64,000 nucleotides of DNA from an uncultured Flavobacteriaceae bacterium (GCA_938073895.1 CALJFB010000002.1:1-64000); one strand, 5' to 3'; shown: positions 33,033 to 42,869, counted from the stretch's first letter. The notes: generated from the sequence alone by a model not told the origin. Made by a program: numbers and translations.

Positions 33033-33827
33033 CTATTCTATTAGGTTAGATTTTAAAATATTTGTTAACTCGTCAATAGTATCAAAAGCTAAAAATTCTG
33101 CATTCTTAAAGCACGAAATTTGTCCAGTTTCTTCGCTTACAATTATAGCAATTGCATCTGTACGTTCTGTAACTCCAACAGCAGCTCTGTGACGTAAACC
33201 AAAACGTTGCGGAATAGTTTTTTCGTTATTTACAGGTAAAATTACACGGGTTGCTTTTACGGTATTTCCTTCAATAATAATTGCTCCATCGTGTAGTGGG
33301 CTATTTTTAAAAAAAATGCTTTCTATTATAGGTTGTGTTACGGTAATATTCATTTTATCGCCAGTTTCGGCTAAAAAGTCTAAGTTGTTATTTCTTTCTA
33401 AAACGATTAAAGCGCCAGTTTTAGATAAACTCATTTTTTTACAAGCCGAAATTATAACATCAATATCTGTTGTTAATTTAGTTTCTGTTTTTAGGAATCT
33501 TAATTGTTTTAAAAAGTTACGTTTATTACCAAAATTAGTAGAACCTAACATTAATAAGAACTTTCTAATTTCTTGCTGAAACACCACAATTAAAGCAAAC
33601 ATTCCAACACTAATAAAGCCACCAAGGATATTACTTAGTAGTTGCATTTGCAAAGCCTGAGTAATTTTCCAAATAATGTAAACCATTACAATTCCTATAA
33701 AAATATTTATGGCAACTGTTCCTTTTACTAATTTATAAACGTAGTAAAGTAGTGTGGCAACAAGTATAACGTCTATAAAATCTATAACCGATAAGTTAAG
33801 AATGGTGTCTAAAATGTCAAAATTCAT
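33033..33827 (-). CDS. cdaA: Diadenylate cyclase CdaA
   Basis: A 264-residue membrane-bound enzyme that makes cyclic di-AMP from two ATP. Three membrane helices (about 10-80) precede the DAC domain with the catalytic HDGAII (about 180-185) and RHRAAVGVTE (about 210-219) motifs. The domain order is that of CdaA (DacA/YbbP). It lies downstream of folP on the same strand with a 35-bp gap, a pairing common in Bacteroidota. No cdaR-like regulator is adjacent. Confidence 0.95.
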   Translation of the reverse strand: MNFDILDTILNLSVIDFIDVILVATLLYYVYKLVKGTVAINIFIGIVMVYIIWKITQALQMQLLSNILGGFISVGMFALIVVFQQEIRKFLLMLGSTNFGNKRNFLKQLRFLKTETKLTTDIDVIISACKKMSLSKTGALIVLERNNNLDFLAETGDKMNITVTQPIIESIFFKNSPLHDGAIIIEGNTVKATRVILPVNNEKTIPQRFGLRHRAAVGVTERTDAIAIIVSEETGQISCFKNAEFLAFDTIDELTNILKSNLIE

Positions 33828-33862
33828 AAAATGAGGTTGGGTTAAAAATCTAATATACTATT

Positions 33863-34690
33863 TTAAACGTTAAAAGTAGTGTTGTACAAGCTTATACATT
33901 CTAAAGCCTCTTTTACATCGTGTACACGTAAAATTTTAGCACCTTTTTGTAATGCTACCATATGTAGAGCAGTTGTTCCATTTAAGGCTTCTTTTGCAGT
34001 TATGTTTAGGGTTTTATAAATCATAGATTTTCTAGATATTCCTGCTAAAAGTGGTGTGTCTATAATTTGTAATAATTCTAATTTTTTTAGAAGTTTAAAA
34101 TTTTGTTCTGTTGTTTTAGCAAATCCAAAACCAGGATCTATAATAAGATCTATAATTCCTAATTTACGACAGGCACTAATTTGTTTAGAAAAATAAAGAA
34201 TTAAGTCGTTTGTAATATCGTTGTAATCGGTTAAATTTTGCATTGTTTCTGCATCACCACGCATATGCATCATAATATATGGGACATTTAAATTAGCTAT
34301 AGTTTGTAGCATTTTTTCATCTCTAAAGCCTCCAGAAATATCGTTTATTATTGCTGCACCAGCTAAAATAGTTTGTTTGGCAACTTCGCTTCTAAACGTA
34401 TCTACCGAAATTATAATATTTGGAAATGTTTTTACCAATAAATTAATAATAGGAATAATGCGTTGCAATTCTTCGTCTTGACTAACAAATGGCGAGTTTG
34501 GCCTTGAACTATAAGCGCCAACATCTATAAAAGTAGCGCCTTGATCTAGCATTTTTGTGACTTGTAAAATAATGTCAGCTTCATTTTTATAAAGCCCACC
34601 ATCAAAAAAAGAATCTGGAGTAACGTTTAAAATACCCATAACTTTGGGTGTTTTTAAATCTATAAGTTGTCCCTTACAATTTATGGTCAT
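33863..34690 (-). CDS. folP: Dihydropteroate synthase
   Basis: A 275-residue TIM-barrel enzyme that joins 4-aminobenzoate to dihydropterin pyrophosphate in folate synthesis. It has MGILNVTPDSFFDGG (18-32), the SSRPN loop, DIS in IINDISGG, DPGFGFAKT and a closing RVHDV. Length is normal. It is upstream of cdaA in the same operon and divergent from the DUF1599 gene. Confidence 0.96.
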   Translation of the reverse strand: MTINCKGQLIDLKTPKVMGILNVTPDSFFDGGLYKNEADIILQVTKMLDQGATFIDVGAYSSRPNSPFVSQDEELQRIIPIINLLVKTFPNIIISVDTFRSEVAKQTILAGAAIINDISGGFRDEKMLQTIANLNVPYIMMHMRGDAETMQNLTDYNDITNDLILYFSKQISACRKLGIIDLIIDPGFGFAKTTEQNFKLLKKLELLQIIDTPLLAGISRKSMIYKTLNITAKEALNGTTALHMVALQKGAKILRVHDVKEALECISLYNTTFNV

Positions 34691-34755
34691 ATTTTAAGTT
34701 TATTTAAATCGAATATTAGTCAAAATTAAGCCTTAATAATTAAAATAGAAACCTT

Positions 34756-34763
34756 TAACTTTG
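34756..34763 (+). promoter_or_regulatory. Minus-7 box upstream of the DUF1599 gene
   Basis: TAACTTTG fits TAnnTTTG, 47 bp before the start codon. Confidence 0.45.
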
Positions 34764-34809
34764 AACTTTAAACTATTTAAGCGAAATTTACACAAAATCA
34801 ATTTATTTT

Positions 34810-35346
34810 ATGCAAAATACCTCAAAACAATATAATGCTGTAATTAAAACCTGTCGCGATTTATTTATAAATAAAATGTCGGATTACGGATCTGCATGGC
34901 GTATTTTACGTTTACCAAGTTTAACAGATCAGATTTTTATAAAAGCCCAACGCATTAGAGGTTTACAGCAAAACGATGTTCAAAAGGTAGACGAAGGTCA
35001 AGAGCCAGAATTTATTGGCATTATTAACTATTGCATAATGGCATTAATACAAATTGATAAAGGTGTAGTTGAGCAACCAGATTTAGGATTAGATAATGCT
35101 ATTGCTTTATACGACCAAAAAGTTGCGTTAACTAAAAAGTTAATGGAAGATAAAAATCACGATTATGGCGAAGCTTGGCGAGATATGCGCGTTAGTAGTT
35201 TAACCGATTTAATTTTACAGAAATTATTACGTGTGAAACAAATTGAAGATAATGCAGGAAAAACTATTGTAAGCGAAGGCATTGATGCGAATTATCAGGA
35301 CATGATTAATTATGCCATTTTTGCTATGATTCATTTAAAATCGTAA
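34810..35346 (+). CDS. DUF1599 domain protein (tandem domain)
   Basis: A 178-residue soluble protein made of two related halves: KMSDYGSAWR...SLTDQIFIKAQRIRGLQ (about 20-52) recurs as KNHDYGEAWR...SLTDLILQKLLRVKQIE (about 116-149). This is the DUF1599 plan; I believe the domain has been renamed nucleotide-modification-associated domain 1 because of related phage and defence proteins, but in Bacteroidota the chromosomal copy has no known role. It lies beside folP and upstream of the BT_3928-type gene. Confidence 0.87.
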   Translation: MQNTSKQYNAVIKTCRDLFINKMSDYGSAWRILRLPSLTDQIFIKAQRIRGLQQNDVQKVDEGQEPEFIGIINYCIMALIQIDKGVVEQPDLGLDNAIALYDQKVALTKKLMEDKNHDYGEAWRDMRVSSLTDLILQKLLRVKQIEDNAGKTIVSEGIDANYQDMINYAIFAMIHLKS

Positions 35347-35564
35347 ATTACAAGCATTCAAATAATTAGATGCCTAAACGTAATTATTTTTATATAAAAA
35401 ATAATTGAAAAGTTGGTTAAGAGCAATTTAAACCTCAGTTTTTATAAGAAACTAAATTACTTTAAACGTAAATTAAGATATAAAACAACGCATTAAGTGT
35501 ACTCAAAAACTTAAATTAGTTAAGATAATTATTAGCATTACAAAACAAATAAAACAGACAGCAT

Positions 35565-36872
35565 ATGAACATTTTAGTACAACTTTGTAGAATCTTAGTA
35601 GGAGGATTATTTATTTTTTCGGGAATGATAAAGCTTAACGATCCTTTAGGTTTTTCGTATAAATTACAAGAATATTTTAGTCCAGAAGTTTTAGACTTAC
35701 CCGTATTTATGCCTTACGCATTAGGAATATCTATTATAGTTGTCGTGTTAGAAGTTGTACTTGGTGTCTTTTTACTTATTGGCTATAAGCCTAAATTTAC
35801 AGTATATACCATTTTAGCAATGATTATCTTTTTTACATTCTTAACCTTTTATGCAGCTTATTTTGAAGTGGTAAAAGATTGCGGTTGTTTTGGAGATTTT
35901 TTACCAATGAAACCATGGGAAAGTTTTACCAAAGATGTGGTGCTATTAGTATTAATATTAGTTTTAGTAGCAGGATTAAAACATATTAAGCCATTTTTAA
36001 AAACTCTACCAACAACAGTAATTGCCTTGTTAGGATTTGTATTTAGTCTATGGTTTGGCTATCACGTATTAACACATTTACCAGTTTGGGACTTTAGAGC
36101 TTATAAAATAGGAGATAATCTTTCTGCTAACATGACATTGCCAGACAATGCCCAAAAAGAAGTATCGGAATATGTTTGGATCTTTAATGTTAATGGCGAA
36201 GATAAAGAGTTTAAAACTTCAGGAAATTATCCAACAGTTGAAGGTGGCAAATATGTAGGTTACGAAAAAACAGTTTTAGTTGAAGCAGACGAACCTAAGA
36301 TTTTAGATTTCTCTATAGAAAGTCAAGAAGAGAATTTAACGCAACACTTTTTAGAAGTAGATAATTTAGTAATTGTTGTAGCTTACAACCTAAACTATAC
36401 TAACGTTCAAGGAATGAAAAACATTAAAATAGCAACAGATAAAGCTATTGCAAATGGTTATCAAGTTATTGGATTAACAGCTTCTGGCCAAGATTTAAAA
36501 GCAAAAACAATAAAAGATTACGGCCTAAATTTTGAGTTTTATTTATGTGATGAAAAAGTAGGAAAAACTATAGTACGTTCTAATCCTGGAATTTTAACTT
36601 TAGCAAAAGGAACTGTTTTAGATAAAGAACATTATAATGATACAGCAGATTTAAAACTGCCTAAAGTTGGAGAACCTTATGTAAAACCAGTAGTTACACC
36701 AACAAAAGAAACCTTGTTTTTTATAAACGACTCTATAGCAACCAAATTAGAAGTTAATGCATTAGATCCAAACAATATTGAACAAATGAATGTTATAAAA
36801 GATTCGTTATTACTTAAAAATAAAGCCTACAAAAATGCCGAGTCTGTAATAGAAATCACCTTAAAAAAGTAA
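35565..36872 (+). CDS. BT_3928 family (DoxX/MauE-like) membrane protein
   Basis: A 435-residue protein. The first 150 residues hold four membrane helices of DoxX/MauE type (LCRILVGGLFIFSGMIKLNDP at the start, with a CGCFGDF Cys pair at about 106-112), followed by a fifth helix (about 145-165) and a soluble periplasmic domain of about 260 residues. MauE/DoxX proteins take part in disulfide or quinone redox chemistry. The gene is followed directly, in the same reading frame, by an ABC permease gene, then TlpA-like and tpiA. Confidence 0.87.
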   Translation: MNILVQLCRILVGGLFIFSGMIKLNDPLGFSYKLQEYFSPEVLDLPVFMPYALGISIIVVVLEVVLGVFLLIGYKPKFTVYTILAMIIFFTFLTFYAAYFEVVKDCGCFGDFLPMKPWESFTKDVVLLVLILVLVAGLKHIKPFLKTLPTTVIALLGFVFSLWFGYHVLTHLPVWDFRAYKIGDNLSANMTLPDNAQKEVSEYVWIFNVNGEDKEFKTSGNYPTVEGGKYVGYEKTVLVEADEPKILDFSIESQEENLTQHFLEVDNLVIVVAYNLNYTNVQGMKNIKIATDKAIANGYQVIGLTASGQDLKAKTIKDYGLNFEFYLCDEKVGKTIVRSNPGILTLAKGTVLDKEHYNDTADLKLPKVGEPYVKPVVTPTKETLFFINDSIATKLEVNALDPNNIEQMNVIKDSLLLKNKAYKNAESVIEITLKK

Positions 36873-36875
36873 CCA

Positions 36876-37952
36876 CTGATTAATTATATTTTAAATAAAA
36901 CATTTTACGCAATACTAACTTTATTTGGAGTTATAACTGTCATATTTTTACTATTTAATGTACTTCCTGGAGATCCAGCACAAATGATGCTTGGTCAGAA
37001 TGAAGACAGCGAACAACTTAAAATAGTAAAACAAAAATATGGTTTCGATAAGTCGTTAACCACGCAGTATTTTTATTATATAAATGATTTGTCTCCGCTT
37101 TCATTTCATTCAAAAAAAGAAGACGATTACACCTTTTATAATTCAAAAAAATATTCGGGAATAGAAGTGTTCTCTCTAGCCAATACAAGTGTAGTGTTAA
37201 AGTTTCCATATTTAAGAGAATCTTTTACCAAACAAGGAAAAAAGGTTAGTCAGGTCTTAACCGAAACATTACCAAATACATTTGTTTTAGCGGTATCGGC
37301 AATTGGAATAGCATTGCTTTTAGGATTAATTCTTGGCGTGTTTTCTGCGTTATATAAGGATACATTTATAGATAAAACTATTCAGATTTTAAGCACATTA
37401 GGAATGAGTGTGCCTTCATTTTTTAGTTCTATTTTATTCGCTTGGCTTTTTGGATATGTTCTTCATGAATATACCAATTTAGAAATGACAGGTAGTTTAT
37501 TCGAATTAGACGATTACGGCGAAAACACTAACCTAAAACTTAAAAACTTAATACTTCCTGCAATTGTTTTAGGAATAAGACCATTGGCAGTAATTATTCA
37601 GTTAATGCGAAACTCGCTATTAGAAGTTTTAAATCAAGATTACATTAGAACAGCAAGAGCTAAAGGATTAAGTGAATTTCAAATTATAAAAAAACATGCG
37701 ATAAAAAACGCTTTAAATCCAGTAGTAACAGCAATTTCTGGTTGGTTTGCATCTCTGTTAGCAGGAGCTGTTTTTGTAGAATACATTTTTGGATGGAATG
37801 GCTTAGGAAAAGAAATAGTAAACGCCTTAAACACCTTGGATTTACCCGTAATTATGGGAAGTGTTTTAATAATAGCAACATTGTTTATAATAATAAATAT
37901 AATTGTAGATATTATTTATACATTATTAGATCCTAAGGTTAAATTAGAGTAG
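36876..37952 (+). CDS. ABC transporter permease (OppB/DppB type) with a non-standard start codon
   Basis: About 358 residues. The protein shows the DppB plan: an N-terminal membrane helix (FYAILTLFGVITVIFLLFN) followed by LPGDPAQMM, five further helices and the EAA loop (YIRTARAKGLSEFQIIKKHAIKNA). The first ATG at 36984 would remove the first helix and the conserved LPGDP. The frame is open back to the stop codon of the previous gene at 36870-36872 with no ATG, GTG or TTG, so translation should begin at CTG 36876 or ATT 36879. No partner permease, ATPase or binding protein gene is adjacent, so it is a lone permease, perhaps completed by genes elsewhere. Confidence 0.85.
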   Translation: MINYILNKTFYAILTLFGVITVIFLLFNVLPGDPAQMMLGQNEDSEQLKIVKQKYGFDKSLTTQYFYYINDLSPLSFHSKKEDDYTFYNSKKYSGIEVFSLANTSVVLKFPYLRESFTKQGKKVSQVLTETLPNTFVLAVSAIGIALLLGLILGVFSALYKDTFIDKTIQILSTLGMSVPSFFSSILFAWLFGYVLHEYTNLEMTGSLFELDDYGENTNLKLKNLILPAIVLGIRPLAVIIQLMRNSLLEVLNQDYIRTARAKGLSEFQIIKKHAIKNALNPVVTAISGWFASLLAGAVFVEYIFGWNGLGKEIVNALNTLDLPVIMGSVLIIATLFIIINIIVDIIYTLLDPKVKLE

Positions 37953-37989
37953 TAGTTTAAGTTATTACCTAATAAATAGTAGCTCTAAT

Positions 37990-37997
37990 TATTTTTG
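37990..37997 (+). promoter_or_regulatory. Candidate minus-7 box upstream of the TlpA-like gene
   Basis: TATTTTTG fits TAnnTTTG, 63 bp before the start codon of the thioredoxin-like gene. Confidence 0.4.
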
Positions 37998-38060
37998 TAA
38001 ATAAATGTGGTACATAGCACAATTAAAACTCTATTAAAGAAAACATTAAAATAAAAATTC

Positions 38061-38561
38061 ATGAAAAAATATATTTACGGCCTATTATTAGTATTATTTA
38101 CTTTTTCAAGTTGCGAGCCAAAAGTAGAGCCAACAAAATTTTCAGTTGAAGCTTTAAATGATTTGTTTCTAACAACAAACGATACTAAAATTAAGTTCCA
38201 AGACATTCTAGATAACCATAAAGGAAAAACTATAATTATAGATATTTGGGCTTCTTGGTGTGGCGATTGTTTAAAAAGTTTACCAAAAGTAAAAAGCTTA
38301 CAAGCACAATATCCTAAAGCAGATTTCGTATTTTTGTCCCTAGATAAAAAGATGTCAACTTGGAAAAAAGCAATAGAAAAGTATAATATAAAAGGAGATC
38401 ATTATTATATGCAATCTGGTTGGAAAGGTGCTTTTGGTACATTTCTTAATTTAGATTGGATTCCACGATATTTAGTCGTTAATAAAAATCAAGAAATACT
38501 AATTTTTAAAGCTGTTACCGCAGATAATAAAAACATACAAACCGCATTAAGTTCACAATAA
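38061..38561 (+). CDS. TlpA-like thioredoxin-fold lipoprotein
   Basis: A 166-residue lipoprotein with lipobox FSSC (C19) and a thioredoxin-fold domain. The redox motif is WASWCGDC (about 68-75), a CxxC with Gly-Asp between the Cys, and the cis-Pro region is WIPRYLVV. It should act in the periplasm as a thiol-disulfide reductase of the TlpA/ResA type. It starts after the permease gene and is separated from tpiA by 2 bp, so the two are co-transcribed. Confidence 0.88.
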   Translation: MKKYIYGLLLVLFTFSSCEPKVEPTKFSVEALNDLFLTTNDTKIKFQDILDNHKGKTIIIDIWASWCGDCLKSLPKVKSLQAQYPKADFVFLSLDKKMSTWKKAIEKYNIKGDHYYMQSGWKGAFGTFLNLDWIPRYLVVNKNQEILIFKAVTADNKNIQTALSSQ

Positions 38562-38563
38562 TT

Positions 38564-39313
38564 ATGAGAAAAAATATTGTAGCAGGAAACTGGAAAATGA
38601 ATAACGATTTAGCTCAAACCCAAGACTTAATCACAGATTTAGAAAATAAAAAAAACACAGGAAATGCCGAAGTAATGATAGCTCCTGCATTTACAAATTT
38701 ATTTTCAGCTTTTAATGCTTTAAAAGACTCACCAATAGAAGTCGTAGCTCAAAATATGCACTTTGCATCAAATGGCGCATATACTGGAGAAGTTAGTGCA
38801 GCAATGTTAAAAAGTGTTGGTGTTAAAACGGTAATATTAGGACATAGCGAACGTCGTGCTTACTTTGGAGAAACAGATCAAGTTTTAGCACAAAAAGTAG
38901 ATGCTGCTTTAGCAGCAGATTTACGTGTTGTATTTTGCTTTGGAGAAGAATTAGCAGATAGAAAATCAGGAAACGAGGAAAGTGTAGTTTCATCTCAAAT
39001 TAAAAATGCATTATTTCATTTAGACGCATCAGCATTTAAAAATATTGTACTAGCATATGAGCCAGTTTGGGCAATTGGAACAGGAGAAACAGCAAGTCCA
39101 GAACAAGCACAAGATATGCATAAATTTATCCGTAGAACGTTAAACAGTACTTACGGAGATAATATTGCAGAAAGTATGTCTATTCTTTATGGTGGATCTG
39201 TAAAACCAGCCAATGCAAAAGAAATTTTTTCTAAGCCAGATGTAGATGGCGGATTAATTGGTGGAGCAGCTTTAAACGCAAACGACTTTTATGCCATAGT
39301 AAATGCATTTTAA
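38564..39313 (+). CDS. tpiA: Triose-phosphate isomerase
   Basis: A 249-residue TIM barrel that interconverts dihydroxyacetone phosphate and glyceraldehyde 3-phosphate. It shows AGNWKMN (with the catalytic Lys), ILGHSERR (His) and AYEPVWAIGTG (Glu), then GGSVKPANA. Length is normal. It follows the TlpA-like gene by 2 bp. Confidence 0.97.
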   Translation: MRKNIVAGNWKMNNDLAQTQDLITDLENKKNTGNAEVMIAPAFTNLFSAFNALKDSPIEVVAQNMHFASNGAYTGEVSAAMLKSVGVKTVILGHSERRAYFGETDQVLAQKVDAALAADLRVVFCFGEELADRKSGNEESVVSSQIKNALFHLDASAFKNIVLAYEPVWAIGTGETASPEQAQDMHKFIRRTLNSTYGDNIAESMSILYGGSVKPANAKEIFSKPDVDGGLIGGAALNANDFYAIVNAF

Positions 39314-39525
39314 GTTAGTAATAAAACAACAATAGCGTCCTTTTTCCAATAAAAAAAAGTTGGGATAGCGCTACCAGAACTACTTTTTTTGTAGGTTGCT
39401 TTGTGTTTATAAGTAAGTAAAACAAAAAATAAGTATCACCAATTGCTTAATCACTATTGCAAGTTAGGTTTTAATAAAGTCTTGCAAAGTTATTAGTATT
39501 TTAAAACGTTATAATAAAAACAAAA

Positions 39526-40362
39526 ATGTCAAACATTATATATTTAGGCTATTATTTTGAAGTTACACCATTACAACCAGGAGTAGAGATTTTAATAGCA
39601 GAATTAGGTTATGCAGGATTTGAAAGTTTTGTAGAAACCGAAAATGGCGTAACAGCATACATTCAAAAAGAAGAGTTTTTTGATGCTATTTTAGATGATA
39701 TTCAAATTTTAAAATCAGATGAGTTTAAAATAACATACACATCGGACCAAATAGAGCAAACGAACTGGAATAAAGAATGGGAAAAAAACTTTAATCCAAT
39801 AGTTGTAGATAATAAATGTGCTGTAAGAGCACCATTCCACGATAAATTCGATACAGAATTCGATATTATTATAGAACCTAAAATGAGTTTTGGAACTGGT
39901 CATCATGAAACCACACATATGATGATTCAACATATTCTTAAAAACAATTTTAAAGATAAATCTGTTTTAGATATGGGATGCGGTACAGGAGTTCTTGCTA
40001 TACTTGCCGAAATGCGCGGAGCAACAAAATTAGAAGCCATAGATATAGATAATTGGTGTTACCTAAATAGTGTTGAAAATGTAGAGCGTAATAATTGTAA
40101 AAACATTCAAGTTTTTGAAGGCGAAGCATCACTTTTAAAAGACAAAAAATTTAACAGTATCATAGCAAATATTAATAGAAACATATTGCTTAACGATATT
40201 AAAATTTATGCGTCTTGTTTAACAGAAAACGGAAGCTTATTTCTAAGTGGTTTCTATAAAGAAGATATTCCTGTAATAGTAAGTGAATGTAAAAAATATG
40301 GTTTATCGGTTTTTGATGAGTTAGAGCGCAACAATTGGATTGCATTACATTTAAAAAATTAA
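39526..40362 (+). CDS. prmA: Ribosomal protein uL11 methyltransferase
   Basis: A 278-residue enzyme that trimethylates ribosomal protein uL11. The N-terminal substrate-recognition domain (about 1-85) is followed by the SAM-binding domain with FGTGHHETTHMM (about 125-136), VLDMGCGTGVLAI (about 148-160) and NINRN in place of the more common NI(L)ANP. It lies 22 bp before clpS in the same direction. Confidence 0.94.
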   Translation: MSNIIYLGYYFEVTPLQPGVEILIAELGYAGFESFVETENGVTAYIQKEEFFDAILDDIQILKSDEFKITYTSDQIEQTNWNKEWEKNFNPIVVDNKCAVRAPFHDKFDTEFDIIIEPKMSFGTGHHETTHMMIQHILKNNFKDKSVLDMGCGTGVLAILAEMRGATKLEAIDIDNWCYLNSVENVERNNCKNIQVFEGEASLLKDKKFNSIIANINRNILLNDIKIYASCLTENGSLFLSGFYKEDIPVIVSECKKYGLSVFDELERNNWIALHLKN

Positions 40363-40384
40363 TATCTTAGTTAAAATAGTCATT

Positions 40385-40660
40385 ATGAGTGTTAAAGAAA
40401 AAGTTCAAATTCAAATTAAAATCAAGAAACAGACTGTTCATAACAATGAAATTGTGTTGTATAATGATGATGTAAATACGTTTGATCACGTAATTGATAC
40501 TTTAGTTGATGTTTGCGAGCATACCTCAGAGCAAGCAGAGCAATGTGCACTTTTAGTACATTACAAAGGAAAGTGTACTGTAAAAACGGGCCTTTTAAAA
40601 AATTTAAAACCTAAATGTTCTCAACTACTTTCAGCAGGTCTTAGTGCCGAAATAGTTTAA
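40385..40660 (+). CDS. clpS: ATP-dependent Clp protease adaptor ClpS
   Basis: A 91-residue adaptor that delivers N-degron substrates to ClpAP. It has the conserved LYNDDVNTFDHVID (about 24-37) with the residues that bind the substrate N-terminus, and the HYKGKCTVKTG segment. The prmA-clpS pairing is commonly seen in flavobacteria. Confidence 0.95.
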   Translation: MSVKEKVQIQIKIKKQTVHNNEIVLYNDDVNTFDHVIDTLVDVCEHTSEQAEQCALLVHYKGKCTVKTGLLKNLKPKCSQLLSAGLSAEIV

Positions 40661-40862
40661 AATAAATTTTAATTATCCACTAATAATATATTAGCAAATA
40701 TGCTTTGCTTAAACTTATTGCCGCCATCTTGGCGTTTATAAAAGTTAGTAAAGTAATATCAATAGTTTCAATTGTTTTACAATTCAATCAACAAAAGCCG
40801 TATTTATCTAGATATATTGCTATTCGTTATTTAGTTTAATTGTATTTAAAAACGCCTTTAAA

Positions 40863-41555
40863 TTATTTTTCTGATTTTATCTTAGTAATGTACTTATCTA
40901 AAGCCATACCATATTTAGACGCTTTAATTTCTTTAGTTAAAGAATTATTTATAGTATCTAATAAACTAATGTTAGCATCGTAAATTTCTGTAAGTGCTAA
41001 GTAAGGTGCTACTTCACTATCTTTATGGTTAACTGCAAAGTTAGTGGTAAAAAGATATTTGCTTTTTGTTGCATTACTTAATTTAGCTTCAGCTTTTTTA
41101 TAAGCAGTAGTATCGTTAGCATTAAAAGCGTCTACTTTTTCCTTTAGTAAATCTATGTTTCTGTCGTTAAACTTAGAAATAGTAGCAATATATTCTTCAA
41201 CTAAATCTTGTTGTTTAGAACCTTTAATTTTAGCCTTAAAAGCAAAATCTTTAAGCGTCGTGTTTATTTCTGTAATGCCTTTATTTCCAAAAAACGATAA
41301 GCGTTCATCTGCTTTAGTGGTTTTATCTAATTCAATAAAAAACATTTCAGGTGAATTAATGTCTGCATACATTTCGAATGTAGAAGTTCCATTTACATTT
41401 GTAGAATCTACAATTACAATAGTAGAATCGTTAGCTTTTTTTAAATAGATAGTTCCTTTTTGTAAGCCTTTAATTTGACCTTTAACGGTCATGTCTTTGG
41501 AGTCTTTTCCGCAAGACATTATTGTAATTAAACTAAGTAATAATAAATATCTCAT
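40863..41555 (-). CDS. DUF4369 lipoprotein
   Basis: A 230-residue lipoprotein with lipobox IMSC (C15). Residues about 20-120 form the DUF4369 beta-domain (KGQIKGLQKGTIYLKK), which in other proteins precedes a thioredoxin domain of TlpA type. Here the thioredoxin domain is missing and a helical region of about 110 residues follows. It is probably periplasmic; function unknown. Upstream lies a membrane protein gene of the DUF819 family on the same strand. Confidence 0.83.
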   Translation of the reverse strand: MRYLLLLSLITIMSCGKDSKDMTVKGQIKGLQKGTIYLKKANDSTIVIVDSTNVNGTSTFEMYADINSPEMFFIELDKTTKADERLSFFGNKGITEINTTLKDFAFKAKIKGSKQQDLVEEYIATISKFNDRNIDLLKEKVDAFNANDTTAYKKAEAKLSNATKSKYLFTTNFAVNHKDSEVAPYLALTEIYDANISLLDTINNSLTKEIKASKYGMALDKYITKIKSEK

Positions 41556-41603
41556 TTTATTGTTTTTTAAGTTGGCAAATATGCTATTTAATTAATTAAA
41601 ATA

Positions 41604-42869
41604 CTAACCTGCAGAAACGATTCGCATTAATTCTGCACATAAAAGTGCGCCATAAGTTCCAACAACATAACCAAATACAGCTAATAAAGCACCAACAGTT
41701 GCTAAACTAGGATGAAAAGCGGCAGCAACAATAGGAGCAGAAGCAGCACCACCAACATTAGCTTGACTACCAACTGCTAAAAAGAAAAAAGGTGCTTTTA
41801 TTAGTTTTGCAACTACAATTAATAGTACTGCATGGATAGTCATCCAAACAATTCCTATAAGTATTAATCCTGGATTTTCTAAAATCCCGCTTAAATCTAC
41901 CTTCATTCCAATAGTTGCTACTAAAATGTAAATAAAAATACTACCTAATTTACTTGCGCCAGCACCTTCGTAGTTTTTTGCTTTTGTAAATGATAATGAA
42001 ACACCAATTATGGTTGCAATGGTAATTAGCCAAAAGAAGCTCGATCCAAAAGAAGATAAGGCACTTTTTGGATCTGCTACCAATTCAAAATTATTTTTTA
42101 GAAATGCAGGAATATATTCTGCACCAAAATGAGCTATTCCTACGGCACCAAAAGCAATAGCTAAAATAACTATAGAATCTGTAACTGTTGGATTTCTTGT
42201 AGTTTTTTCTGATAAGGTTTGAACCTTTTCTTGTAAAGCATTAATAGCAGAATTGTCTGCATTTAGCCATTTATCTATTTTTTCACGTTTTCCAATTCCT
42301 AATAATAAAATTGCCATCCAAATGTTAGCTACAAAAATATCTACCATTACCATTCCGCCATATTTTTCTGGGTTGAATTCGTAAATTTCTAACATTGCTG
42401 CTTGGTTTGCGCCTCCACCAATCCAACTACCAGCTAAAGTAGCTAATCCTCGCCAAACGGCATCAAAATCAGCTCCGCCAACCGTTTCTGGTGAAAATAT
42501 AGAAATTAATAAGATTGCAATAGGTCCACCAATTACAATTCCTATAGTTCCTGTAAAAAACATAATTAAGGCTTTAGGACCTAAATTAAAAATAGCTTTT
42601 AAATCTATACTTAAAGTCATTAATACTAAAGAAGCTGGTAATAAATAACGACTAGCAATAAAGTATGTTTTTGAGGTTTCTGGTGATATTATGCCAAACG
42701 AACTAAAGATAGCAGGTAAAAAATAGCACATTAATAATGCTGGAACGTATTTGTAAAACTTTGGAAAAAAGCCTGTTTTTTTATTTTCTGTATAAAAAAC
42801 AACTCCTAAGCAAAGCATTAGTATTCCAAAAACTATTGCATCGTTAGTAATAAATGGTTCTGATTGCAT
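41604..42869 (-). CDS. DUF819 family membrane protein
   Basis: A 421-residue inner membrane protein with about ten hydrophobic segments. It matches DUF819 by GTIGIVIGGPIA, GSWIGGGANQAAM and the final GGAASAPIVAAAFHPSLATVG motif. Two similar halves with Gly-rich loops suggest a transporter fold; relatives have been linked to sodium-coupled transport but no substrate is known. It precedes the DUF4369 lipoprotein gene in the same direction. Confidence 0.87.
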   Translation of the reverse strand: MQSEPFITNDAIVFGILMLCLGVVFYTENKKTGFFPKFYKYVPALLMCYFLPAIFSSFGIISPETSKTYFIASRYLLPASLVLMTLSIDLKAIFNLGPKALIMFFTGTIGIVIGGPIAILLISIFSPETVGGADFDAVWRGLATLAGSWIGGGANQAAMLEIYEFNPEKYGGMVMVDIFVANIWMAILLLGIGKREKIDKWLNADNSAINALQEKVQTLSEKTTRNPTVTDSIVILAIAFGAVGIAHFGAEYIPAFLKNNFELVADPKSALSSFGSSFFWLITIATIIGVSLSFTKAKNYEGAGASKLGSIFIYILVATIGMKVDLSGILENPGLILIGIVWMTIHAVLLIVVAKLIKAPFFFLAVGSQANVGGAASAPIVAAAFHPSLATVGALLAVFGYVVGTYGALLCAELMRIVSAG

